This document shows, piece after piece, positions 47,283 through 57,266 of a DNA stretch of 64,000 nt. The stretch covers positions 6,633,501 through 6,697,500 of the forward strand of contig NC_064047.1 of the NCBI RefSeq assembly GCF_932526225.1, given 5' to 3'. How positions within the stretch are numbered: position 1 is the stretch's first letter; the number at the start of each line of letters is the position of its first letter. The notes under the pieces are model-generated. The model worked only from the letters and a program-made list of their open reading frames with translations, did no database searches and was not told the DNA's origin. This DNA is from Nematostella vectensis. Its lineage: Eukaryota; Cnidaria; Anthozoa; Actiniaria; Edwardsiidae. A program made the translations under genes and the position numbers.

Positions 47283-50200
47283 ATGAGTTCGACTTTGGAC
47301 GAACTGATCCGGTCGTTCGCAAGAGACAATTTTGGCCCTCAGTATCGTGTGGCACCTCAAGGGAGAAACAACACAATAGAACCGCTGACCTTGATTGTAA
47401 AACATGGCAAGCCTTGGCATATACGACAGCCAAAGATAGTGTTAGAGCCTCTTGAGTGCTTCCTAGACGACGGCAAACCTAATTTAAAAGAAGAGGTCCG
47501 AGAACTTGCGAAATTGAATTTGAGGAACGGACCTGTTTTTAGGACTGCAAAAGGAGCGGAAGCCGGAATCGAAACAAAGGGAGAGGTGGTAGTAGGAGAG
47601 CATTTTAAAATCGCGGGGACAAAGAAGCATGACTTAGGAGAGCTGAGCCTGGGAAACGTACAAGAGGAGTTCTACAAGTAATGATACTGGGACCCCACAG
47701 AGCACAATTAATTTTCAAGAGAAATAACCATTGAGAGTTCATAGGGAGACGCACTTCGTTCATAGAGAGATGTGATATATTTATCTGGGACCACTTGGGG
47801 GGGGGGGGGGGGGGGGCTCGATAGAGAGTTCATATGGAGGTGTACGATACTGAACTATACTGGAACAACACAAGTAATATATCAAAACGAGCACAAAGGG
47901 AAATGGATTTGAAATGGATTTCGATAGAGAGTTCAAGAGAAAGTTTATCACAGGGAAATATACTGGGACCACACAATTAATGCATAACAAAGGGGATAGG
48001 CATCGAGTGTATAGAGGTGGGCATAATAGAGTTTATAGGGAGTTGTCAACAGAGACATATACTGTACATTAACATCTAGATGCTAACATTAATTTATTCT
48101 CCTGTTTGTTTTTGAAAGGGAGACAGGTCTGCGAGCTATTCTTCACAAGGCATTCCTGGACCCTGTGAAAATGCTCCCGTACGAGAAGGAGAAGTTGTAC
48201 ATCATCACAGGCGTTGTGTACAGTGACAGGCTTCGCGTGTTGGGTGCACGGAGAAAGGAGGATACCATCGATGCCGAGGCAAAGGCCCCTTCTATGCCTT
48301 TCCTGACTTGGTGCGAAAATGTAGCTGCCGTCAAAGCCAGACTTAGCAGGGTAATATATAATGACGACTTCATTATAGTAATGATGATGATAGTGATCAT
48401 GGCTATGGTGATGATGGTGATGATGATGATGTTAGTAACGATGACGATGATGGTGGTAATTGTGACTATGACGATGGTGATAATGATAATAGTGACGATG
48501 ATGATGATGATGGTGGTGGTGGTAATTGTGACTATGACGATGATGATGGTGGTGGTAATTGCGACTATGACGATGATGATGGTGGTGGTAATTGTGACTA
48601 TGACGATGGTGATAATGATAATAGTGACGATGATGATGATGATGGTGGTGGTGGTAATTGTGACTATGACGATGATGATGGTGGTGGTAATTGTGACTAT
48701 GACGATGATGATGGTGGTGGTAATGGCGACTATGACGACTATGATGATGATGGTGGTGGTAATTTGACTATGACAATGATGCTGCTGATGACGATGATTA
48801 TGGGGATGGCGAAGATTATGATGGTGTTGGTATGATTATGATTATAGTAGCAATGTTGATCGTGATGGTAAAGGGATGATGCTATTGATGATTGATGCTG
48901 ATGATGATGACGATGATAACGGTGATTATGGAAGTTAATGATGATGCTATTGCTATGGTTATGATTATAGTAGATCGTGATGGTAAAGGAATGGTGCTAT
49001 TGATGATTGATGGTGGTGATAATGTTAACGATAACCAATGCTGTTTCCAAAGGTGCTGATCCCGACCCAAGCAATAGGGAAAACCGCACGCTCACCACTG
49101 CTTTTCACGTACGCTCGACTTGAATACCAGAAAGAAGAAAAAAGGCTACAAGTAAGTCCTGTCTACGCCTCCGCGTTCTTATGTACAATAGCAATATGAA
49201 AACGCAAGCGTTCACAGTTCCAACAGTACACAGCTGGCCCAGTGTGCTAGCCATCATAATCGTACGGGGCCTCTCACCTCTGTAGAAACGGGTTCGATTC
49301 CCTGTCGTGACATGGATAGTATCTTTCTGTTTCTCGGCTCAGAATTGGACTTACACAAGCCAGTTCAAAATAATAATCTACGAATGAAGTCTGATAGGTT
49401 ATTGACGATAATTGAATAAGAATATTTTGTGTTCTCACTTGAATTAGCCGATTGAAATGGATTCCTTGTCATCTTATGGCGACCACGCTGCCATTTTACA
49501 TTCCCGCACAATACGACCGACTCGCTCAAAAAAATCCATTTCCATCGGCTAATTTAAGCAAGTAACTGAGATGATTTCAATACAATTTCGTTAAAAAGGC
49601 ATTAAATTTCAATCATGGGTGGTTATTTAGAAGTTTGTTTTGGTTTTTAAGAGTGGTTGATCTTCATTCTTTAAGTGTAATCGTGTGTTGGGCTCTACAG
49701 GTGAAGAAGGGCGTGTTTATCGGCGCAAAGCTCAAACCACGTGATGTTGTTGCGGACAATGATGGTAAGGAGGAGAACGAAGACAACGACGATGACGAGA
49801 TGAATGATGCGGAAGAACTCACAGCTGAAGATTTGGATACATTCGCAGAGTTCGTACAACTCGACGACGATAGGGACTTCGCTAGTACACTTCAAGGTAC
49901 TTTTACACAACAGTGCCATAGCAGACCTCGAGAGATTGGAGGGGCACAATGCAGAAACTGTGAGAAATTTTTTTTTTTGGGGGGGAGGGGGCACAACCAC
50001 GCCCCTACTGTTCACTCCCTTATATTTGGAAAAAAAAAAATTGAGTTAGGTGAGCGTGCCCCCAGTGACTCACCCCTTCCTACGGCTCTGCACAAATATA
50101 AAATACAGTTGATTTCGAAAAGGTATAACTGGTATAACTAATTGGTCTACCTAGGCGCGGTGGAATCGGGGAAATAAAGAAACAGTATGCTAAGTCTTGG

Positions 50201-52651
50201 AAACGTCATCGAAACTACTATGATTTACAGACATAGGTTTTTAGGTTTGTATCTTAGTAAACAAGTCATGATAAAACTGAAAAAAGACTACAGACAAGCT
50301 TTAGAAAAACTAGATGGTCTGCGTAGGCGTGGTGTTGAAAAGCTATGTTGAAGGTTTTCGTGAAACAGAGTAGTTGCGCTGACGTTTCGAGCATTAGTCT
50401 TTGCTCCGACAAACATCAAGTCAGTTTCATTCATAACAACGTTGTACGATGAAAAACATCGCTGGTCCGCAATCCATCAATTTCTTGCTCGTCCCAGTCC
50501 TTTTGAGCGGTTTGCCCTCTTCTTTCAAAGTTTTTGCACTTGTCCTGACGGTACCCCTAAAAGACGCAAACCCCAACCCCCCACTCCCCCCCTTCTCCGA
50601 AAACGAAAACTGTTATAAATGAATCTTTATGTTTTTAGATTTGTATCAAAGTACTGGGGATAATTCGAACGAAAAACTGGAAATCGTTTTGAATTTCCTG
50701 TCAACAACGAAAAACATAAAAGAGATGAAGACCCGCTTGAATTTTGTACTCCACACGGTATGTATGTTGGAAGTGCACAATCCATAGATCAACCCCCCCC
50801 CTCCCCTCCCAATTCCCCCCTCCCCTCCTCCACTTTCCCATTTGAAGAAAGCGCGTTGTCGTTTGGGAGGTATGGGACTTAGTTCCCGGGGGAGGGTGGG
50901 GGGACTCCGGTAAAAAAAACAGACGGTGCTGATAGTCGGCAAAATCGATTTTAACCCTGGGCACTTTGGCGTCGTCAACAGAAATTCTTACCAATAAAAG
51001 ATAGCAAATTGGGTGTGGTCGAAAAAAATTTTAACCCTAAGAGATTGCCGAATCGGAAAAAAACGTTAAACACCCCATTAGGAATAGCAAATGGTCCAAA
51101 CCCCTAAGGTATGTTGGTCGAAATTGCATACTGGCATACCCTATAAGATGTGACGATCACCCCCGTCTACTTTTCTGGTGAGTCCCCACCCCACCCCCCG
51201 CCGGGGCGTGTTTCTTTTCAAAGACCAGTCATTGTATTTCTCTTCTGAATACAAGTCACATAGTTTGCCAAGCCCCTCACGATACGACCACCAAAAAAGA
51301 AAGTGAACTTTAAGGTATTCTAAATAAGGTATTGATTGGTTTCCTTAGTTCCCGGGGGAGGGGGAGGGGGGGGTACTGCGATAAAAAAAACAGACAGGGG
51401 GTGATCGTCGGCAAAATCGATTTTAACCCTGGCCCCTTTGCGTTTGGGTTGAACAATTGCCCGATTGGACGGAAGGGGATTTAGGGTATTGAATATTTCT
51501 GTAACCACACTATGTAAAATCGCTATAATGACTTGAGTCATTACGCCGTCCCAAGTGATATAACCAAGTATAACATTCCTTGCATCAGATAAATTACGCC
51601 ATGAGCAGTCCTAATGGGAGCATGCGCACTGAGGTCCCAATGTCAGAAAGCGACCAGAAGCTGATGACAGAAGTCGGATTAACCCTCGAACGAGGCCTCA
51701 ACTCCGCCAAAGTGTTCCGCGTCTCAAACGAGAACAGGGAACAAGTGAGAGACTACGGGCTGATTTTCCAGCATCTCCAAGGTACAATAATAAGCCATAC
51801 CAGGCCCTTACCCAGAATTTTTCTTGCGGGGTGGGTGCAAAATCAGAAAAAGTGGACCAAATTTTTACGGGGGGGGGAGGATGGATGGAGTTCTCTGAAT
51901 TCTGATAAAAAACTGACCTTCCCCGAAAAAAAGGGCTTTTTTTTATTCCTTCGCGTTATATGCACGGGACGATTATTGTCGGATTTTCAGATTTTGCTAC
52001 ATACCAGAGTGTTCCAGCTTATGCTTTGCAGTTTTGTCTACAAATGGCACGTTTATCGAGAACCGGAAGTGGGCCTTCGGTCATCGTGCATCGGTCACCC
52101 CTGCACCCCCCCCCCCCCCCCCCCCCCCCTGGGTACAAGCCTGCACATACACATCTTTCAATTTGTTGTACTCGAGAATCTATGTCTCGTAACTGGCAGT
52201 GTTTCATGGGCAACGTATAAATGACCGAATCCTAGTCTCTGTTAGCGATGGGAATGCTTATACATATAAACTAAAAATGCTAGAGGTCTCAAAGTCTAAC
52301 ACTTTATTTACGCTTCTTATTCATGGAATACCCATGAAACACTGCAGGCTACGACATATGGATTCTCTGAGGGCAACCTTTTTGAAACAGGTGTACAAGA
52401 TCCTATTAGGCTAAAATTAATATAGAAACGTAAAAATCTATTTTAAAGAAAACATTTAGACTTCATAGGCTGACTACGCCTATGATATAATTATACTTTT
52501 CTTCGTGATCACTTTTAAATGGTTTTCTTTGTCATCATTATTCTGTCTATTTGTTTTTGTAGAAATCGGCGACGAGGAATGGGATGCAGTTAAGCAGTTT
52601 GCAGACCAGATAAAAGAAGAGAGGACTGCAAAAGACGAGGAAGAAAATTAG
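47283..52651 (+). CDS. Gasdermin-superfamily-like protein (possible pore-forming effector)
   Basis: Coding exons: 47283-47677, 48119-48350, 49053-49151, 49701-49896, 50639-50757, 51589-51781 and 52563-52651 (TAG). All seven join in phase and give 440 aa, a normal gasdermin length. The N-terminal half has the gasdermin-N layout: a first helix (SSTLDELIRSFA), then IEPLTLIVKHGKPW with QPKIVLEPLECFL, a Gly-rich strand pair (GIETKGEVVVGEHFKIAGT), and YEKEKLYIITGVVYSDRLRV followed by VLIPTQAIGK. Residues 257-301 form a very acidic linker with DxxD-type sites (D270-D273, D298-D301). The C-terminal part (about 308-440) is helical and charged, as in an autoinhibitory domain. In known gasdermins a protease cuts the linker and frees a membrane-pore-forming N-half. 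I infer family membership from pattern alone; function here is untested and pejvakin-like, non-lytic roles are possible. Confidence 0.6.
47797..47815. repeat. Poly(G) tract
   Basis: A run of about 18 G lies in intron 2 of the gasdermin-like gene, inside AT-rich DNA with repeated GATAGAGAGTTCAT pieces. Confidence 0.9.
48360..49030. repeat. Trinucleotide/minisatellite block of GATGATGGTGGTGGTAATTG
   Basis: GAT, GAC and GGT triplets are arranged in a higher-order unit of about 48-60 bp: GTAATTGTGACTATGACGATG then ATGATGGTGGTG. It fills the intron after exon 3 of the gasdermin-like gene. The frame from exon 3 stays open into it, so intron retention would add a long Met/Val/Thr-rich tail. Confidence 0.95.
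49230..49315 (+). mobile_element. tRNA-derived SINE-like element
   Basis: A box TGGCCCAGTGTGC (49235-49247) and B box GGTTCGATTCC (49291-49301) are 43 bp apart on the plus strand. No acceptor-stem pairing was found. It lies in the intron before exon 5 of the gasdermin-like gene and immediately precedes a family C MITE. Confidence 0.6.
49385..49600. mobile_element. MITE family C, full foldback
   Basis: The left arm is GAATATTTTGTGTTCTCAC, then TTGAATTAGCCGATTGAAAT and GGATTC. The right arm is AATCCATTTCCATCGGCTAA, then TTTAAGCAAGTAACTGAG. The arms enclose a loop with ATGGCGACCACGCTGCCATT. Half copies lie at 13665, 23545 and about 30160. Confidence 0.85.
50878..51432. repeat. Pair of direct repeats (TTAGTTCCCGGGGGAGGG...)
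   Basis: TTAGTTCCCGGGGGAGGG, TAAAAAAAACAGACRG and TCGGCAAAATCGATTTTAACC occur in the same order at 50878-50962 and 51345-51430, about 467 bp apart, in intron 6 of the gasdermin-like gene. Confidence 0.85.
52163..52385. mobile_element. MITE family D copy in the last gasdermin-like intron
   Basis: The left arm is GTTGTACTCGAGAATC, then TCGTAACTGGCAGTGTTTC and ATGGGCAACG. The right arm is ATACCCATGAAACACTGCAG, then GCTACGACATATGG and GAGGGCAAC. The arms pair over about 55 bp. Confidence 0.85.
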
Positions 52652-55600
52652 TAATTCTACGACGTGGCGGCTTGGGGAGAGGGTTTATGGTTGGGGTTTA
52701 TCATCGTATTCAACAGAATTTTTTTTTAATTTTTCAAAATTGTTCAATTTTTTTTTGCAAAAAAAAAAAAGGTTTACTGCAGTTTTTAATGTTCTGTGAA
52801 CTCTCGTTAACAAGCTTCCGTCATTTGAAATCCTTGAATCATTTTCATTGGTGGTTTCATTTCAAGCCAGAAAGCGGTTTAGCAGTTGAGACTGATGACA
52901 ACCCTGGGTACTAGAGGCTCCAAGTTTCAATACCAAAAGAGCTTTGCGTTGTTGCCCGCTAGGGACGGGTCATTATTTAACGGGAGGGGGGGGGGGGGGG
53001 GGGGGTGAGACCGCTATGATTTGGGGAAGGGTTGCGATTTTTTGAGCGTCCAATTTAGAGGAGGGCCTCAAATTTTAATACAGGGTTTAGGGGAGGGCCT
53101 TATTTTTTTGAGCAGGTATTCTGATCAATCTGCTTGCACTTTCATGATTTCGTTTGGCTTTCGTTTAAAATCATTATCCCCTGAAGTGTGGCCTCTACCA
53201 TTTTCATGTTTTTCAGTTTTGGTTTTATAAACTTCCATCAATGAATGAATTTACGAATTTCGATTTGCACCCGGCCCCTTTAGACAAGACAAAGGAAATG
53301 TCAGAAAGTCCATTTCCCATTTTGACATTTCCTTTGTGCTATAATCAGTCAAGCGAAAATACGCCGTTGCTGGCGCAGTTTGCACGGGGATTTAGCTACA
53401 GAAGCTTGGAGTATGGCTACAAGTACGTTAGAAAACAATTGAATAAATTTGAGAATTGAAAACCTGCACGTGAAAATGCGTTCTGTCTGATAGAGTCCCA
53501 ACCGTTCTCCGCCAAAACACGACATAAAATTCCAAGATATACGGTCTGGCGAGTACGTGGTCGGTTTGAGTATAATTCGCCTTTCTCTGTTTCCTTTTGC
53601 ACAAATGGAGTTTGAAATGAAGTCTGTTTGTTCCTGAATATAAATTCTCGGTTATTTCATCGAAACTATTGTTAAATTTGTCGCCAAGCTCGAGGATCCA
53701 GCGTACTTTGCTGGCGCTCCCAAAGGCTAACTACAACCTTGATTACCAATAGTGATACCAGGGCACTTAATTCAACAGAACACCAAACGTTCCAACAAGT
53801 AAAGCAAAAGTTAGTCAAACAACAAACAGGTTCTCCTTGATTGTAGACCGGGAAATTACCCTTAGCCGGGTAGGGAGAAATGAGTGGAAATAAAAAATGC
53901 GATGCAACGTTTTAATCGGAGCAGCTTTTGAAATACAAAAATGAAAACGAATAGACTGCAGTTGAGATATTCTGTAAGACAATTATACAAGCCATTAATG
54001 TAATTAATATAGCGCCGTTTTAACAACTATTCCTTTCTCGATTTCATTGGACACGAAACACGTTCAGGAGTGGCCGTTTATTATTCAGTTTCGTTCGTCG
54101 TTTACACGATTCTCGTAAATTTCTATTTTTAGCAAAAAAGAAATATATTAAAGGGATTTAGTCAGCCTTGCTTTATATCTGTTTCCTTTGTATCTTAAAT
54201 TGAATCAAGCGTATACACAATGGGGTGCGCCCCTCCCCCCCCTAAAAAAGATATAACCAAAAAAAACAACATATTAACCAGGGTGCTAATCAATATGGGT
54301 TCACCAAGTACTGGTACTGTACTCGACTCTGCCAAATTTTCGTCTTCAGTAATACTTTTTCAGGGAAGGGATTGAGTCAGTTGTCATCCAAAAACATAGA
54401 TTTTATTACCAAATAAAATCATTTAAAATGCCAAGGGATAGCGGAAGTGATAGGGATTTTCTACGGGCCTTAAAAACTGCTTAGTTAAAAAGAAAAGGTT
54501 TGCTGACACTTCATGAAAAACATTCACTAGAAACGGTTGGTTCGAGTTTTCTGGAGTCAAGTGCAGTGACCCCACACAAATCCAATCTAAACCACAATCT
54601 GTTTTACTAATAAGCAGAGCTGGTGCTTTCAAATCGCCGCTGGGTGTACAACTAGCGGTGTCTGTATTATCAGTCAAGTGGAACCCTACACGGGGCTCCT
54701 TAGCCGATAGGCCACTCGGATCACTGTTAAACTATTGTCAGAGAAAAGACCCATTTACGATAAAACCTGTGTTTTATTTTCAATACCCCCTGCTATCAAA
54801 TCAATGAATAGCTAGGAAATGGGTTTGCGAAGTGTTTCCTGTGCAGTGGCATTTTGGTGTAGATGTATAATCAAGGTTCATGTGGTCTCAAGATGATTGA
54901 GGCCTGTGCAGCAGACGGACGGAAAACACTCTTTGACATTTATCAATATTTATTTAATCAGGGACTGAATAACAATACCCCATTTTACCTTGTAAAGAAT
55001 CATTGAAGCTTTATAATTGATTAAAATCAAAGCTAAAAGACCTTTTACAGGTAAAAGGTTGGACATATATCGGGAATTGAAGTGAGGTACTTGAAATTTT
55101 GCGCTAATTAGTGTAGTCTGTCATTCAGTATAGAATGACATTTCCCCTCGAGATGACTACTCGAGAACATACGGCTTCTTTGTGCGTTAATGAACAAGCG
55201 GTGCTGAATGGTTCAACGAACACACAACTAACAATAAAGCCGTAGTTTCTGATTTACCGAAATTATACCTAATTCGGCGTCAAGATATCGCACAAAAAAG
55301 AAAAGAAAAATACGAAAAAAAAAATGCTGATATTTTTCCAGTTTAACAGTTATTCTTTCATAAGGTGGCTGCAATGTCTTTGTACAACTCTTATTTTTTT
55401 GTTAGTCATATATTTTTTGTTAACTTTTTTTCACAGATCAAAATATCTGATGATCTATTATCTAGAATACACCTGGCCGTCGCGAGCCTTGCATGTCTGT
55501 TTTATATAATACAAGACCAATGCTCAATACAGTTATAATATCTCGTATACTTCATCCTTATATACCTTGTTCAACTAGACTCGATAACATAAACAAAGAC

Positions 55601-55658
55601 GTTATATTCCAGCTCGCCGTTTAAACACAGCATGTAATACAAAGTCCTTTATCGTGTT
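52652..55658. other. Gene-free stretch between gasdermin-like gene and Frizzled
   Basis: It contains a poly(G) run (52986-53004) with AGGAGGGCCT-type G-rich repeats to 53105, a family B arm copy (53281-53390) and the GTGAAAATGCGTTCTGTCTG repeat (53468-53487). No exon was recognised. The 3' UTR of both flanking genes should lie at its ends. Confidence 0.5.
53281..53390. mobile_element. MITE family B, right-arm copy
   Basis: It has ACAAGACAAAGGAAATGTC, the CCATTTCCCATTTTGACATT centre, and ends TGCTGGCGCAGTTTGCACGG. The left arm is missing, and the right arm has lost part of its stem (ACGCCGTTGCTGG). Confidence 0.8.
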
Positions 55659-57266
55659 TCAAACTGTGGTTTCATTCGTATTGCCATTACCGTTTCTTTC
55701 CAGTTTCCTAGGTGGACGTTTCCCGGAAACCTTGTAATAGAACGCTCTCCACGTGTTCATAGTTTTGTGGGACCATATCCACATACCTGTTATAACACCG
55801 GTGAATAAAGACATGAACACTTTTAACATGAATATACTAAAGTTTGGTTCGGCTACCGCTCCGTCTCGCTGACCGTAATACCAGTATTCTTTGTTTGCAT
55901 ATTCGTAAAAATAACATGCAATAACAGCAGTCGCCGGGACAGTAGAGAGAACGGAGAATATACCGATACGAACGATTAATCGCTCAAGTTTGTCGGTCTT
56001 TGCTTGTCCACCGCGTTGCACGGTTGTTCTAATGCGGAACAACGCAACAAAGCCGGCGATTAAGAACAACGTCCCGATAATAAGATATGTAAACTGAGGC
56101 CCAAGAACAAACGCAGCAAGAGCTATTAAGTCTTGGTTCCCTACAAAACACAATCCGGTTAGCTCGTCTCCGTCTACTTTTCTTGTTATGAGAATAAATA
56201 TAGTCTTAATGCAAGGCAAAATCCAAGCGATTATGTGAAAAAGTTTAGCGTAAGAGCCTATAGCCTCGCATCCCCACTTCATACCAGCCGCAAGAAACCA
56301 GGTCAATGCGAGTACAACCCACCAAATCGTCGCTGCCATGCAAAAGAAGTACTGGATCAGAAATACAATAGCGCAACCCGTATTCCTTAAGCCGTCTTGA
56401 ATGTGAAATTTTACGTGTGTAGTTGGGTCCGTGTCGCATGAGATGGCTTGTCGCCCTGCGCCCAGGCGTATAATATACGAGAGCGAATAGAAGTTATAAC
56501 ACAGTGCTAACCAAATTATCGACCGCTCGGGATATTTGAATCGACCAGTTTCAATCAGGAACGTTGTGAGAGTAATAGTCGTGGAAATAAAACAGAAAAT
56601 AGACCAAATAGTGATCCAAATATCCATAGTTTCCTTATCGGAGGTCTTAAAGATGCCATCTTCGTTACATCGAACAGCGCAAGACTCGGTGCTTTGAACG
56701 TAGAAATAATTCTTGCTGTTTTTAAATCTCCGGCATTGTTCTGACCCCGTAGATGGAGGCTTTTCCGTAGTATCATTAATTGGTTTAAAGTCTGGTCTAG
56801 GTTTCTCAGGCGATTCTGTAAAATTCGGTCCGGGCATACACATATTTCGCTCGTTATTTCTGACGAGGAACCGTGTACAGTTCAAAGGATTCGGCCACGG
56901 AATACCAAACTCGGTCAACACGGGTAGACACGATTTGCGTACATACTCACAAAGCGGCCTGCAAGATGTGATAACTACATCAACCTTATCCGTACACATA
57001 GGAGCGTATGCAGAGCATAAGAAGAAAACCAGTTGTTCCCTTGCACAGCCGTATTGAATAAGAGGTAGGAATTGCTTGAGCTGCGATTCAGCTTCCTTCT
57101 GGGTCTCATGGCCGATAAGGTTTGGCATTCTTGTCACGTTGTAGCCAACGCTTCTACACAAATCAATAGAAATCTTCTCGCATTTCCAATCCTTTTTCTC
57201 TTGCGCTAAGCTTGAGGCGGTAATCGCGTATACTAACAGCCCAAAGAACAGTCGTTGTGGTGACAT
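55659..57266 (-). CDS. FZD4-like: Frizzled-4-like Wnt receptor, intronless
   Basis: A single 535-codon frame. Residues 1-21 are a signal peptide (LFFGLLVYAITASSLA). The cysteine-rich Wnt-binding domain follows (about 28-145) with all ten Cys, in contexts GYNVTRMPNLIGHE, YGCAREQLVFFLC and PMCTDKVDVVITSC. A linker with further Cys leads to seven membrane helices (about 213-500). The cytoplasmic KTMNTW (501-506) is the KTxxxW motif that binds Dishevelled. The tail is short and ends ETTV, a class I PDZ-binding end like the ETVV of vertebrate FZD4; overall length also matches FZD4 (537 aa). Function: plasma-membrane receptor for Wnt, acting through Dishevelled in beta-catenin or polarity signalling. 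The start at 57266 is the Met directly before the signal peptide. The lack of introns is common for Frizzled genes. Confidence 0.96.
   Translation of the reverse strand: MSPQRLFFGLLVYAITASSLAQEKKDWKCEKISIDLCRSVGYNVTRMPNLIGHETQKEAESQLKQFLPLIQYGCAREQLVFFLCSAYAPMCTDKVDVVITSCRPLCEYVRKSCLPVLTEFGIPWPNPLNCTRFLVRNNERNMCMPGPNFTESPEKPRPDFKPINDTTEKPPSTGSEQCRRFKNSKNYFYVQSTESCAVRCNEDGIFKTSDKETMDIWITIWSIFCFISTTITLTTFLIETGRFKYPERSIIWLALCYNFYSLSYIIRLGAGRQAISCDTDPTTHVKFHIQDGLRNTGCAIVFLIQYFFCMAATIWWVVLALTWFLAAGMKWGCEAIGSYAKLFHIIAWILPCIKTIFILITRKVDGDELTGLCFVGNQDLIALAAFVLGPQFTYLIIGTLFLIAGFVALFRIRTTVQRGGQAKTDKLERLIVRIGIFSVLSTVPATAVIACYFYEYANKEYWYYGQRDGAVAEPNFSIFMLKVFMSLFTGVITGMWIWSHKTMNTWRAFYYKVSGKRPPRKLERNGNGNTNETTV

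Noticed and set aside
48165..48767. A 200-residue Met/Val-rich protein
   Set aside because: It is exon 3 of the gasdermin-like gene read through its donor into a GAT/GGT repeat.
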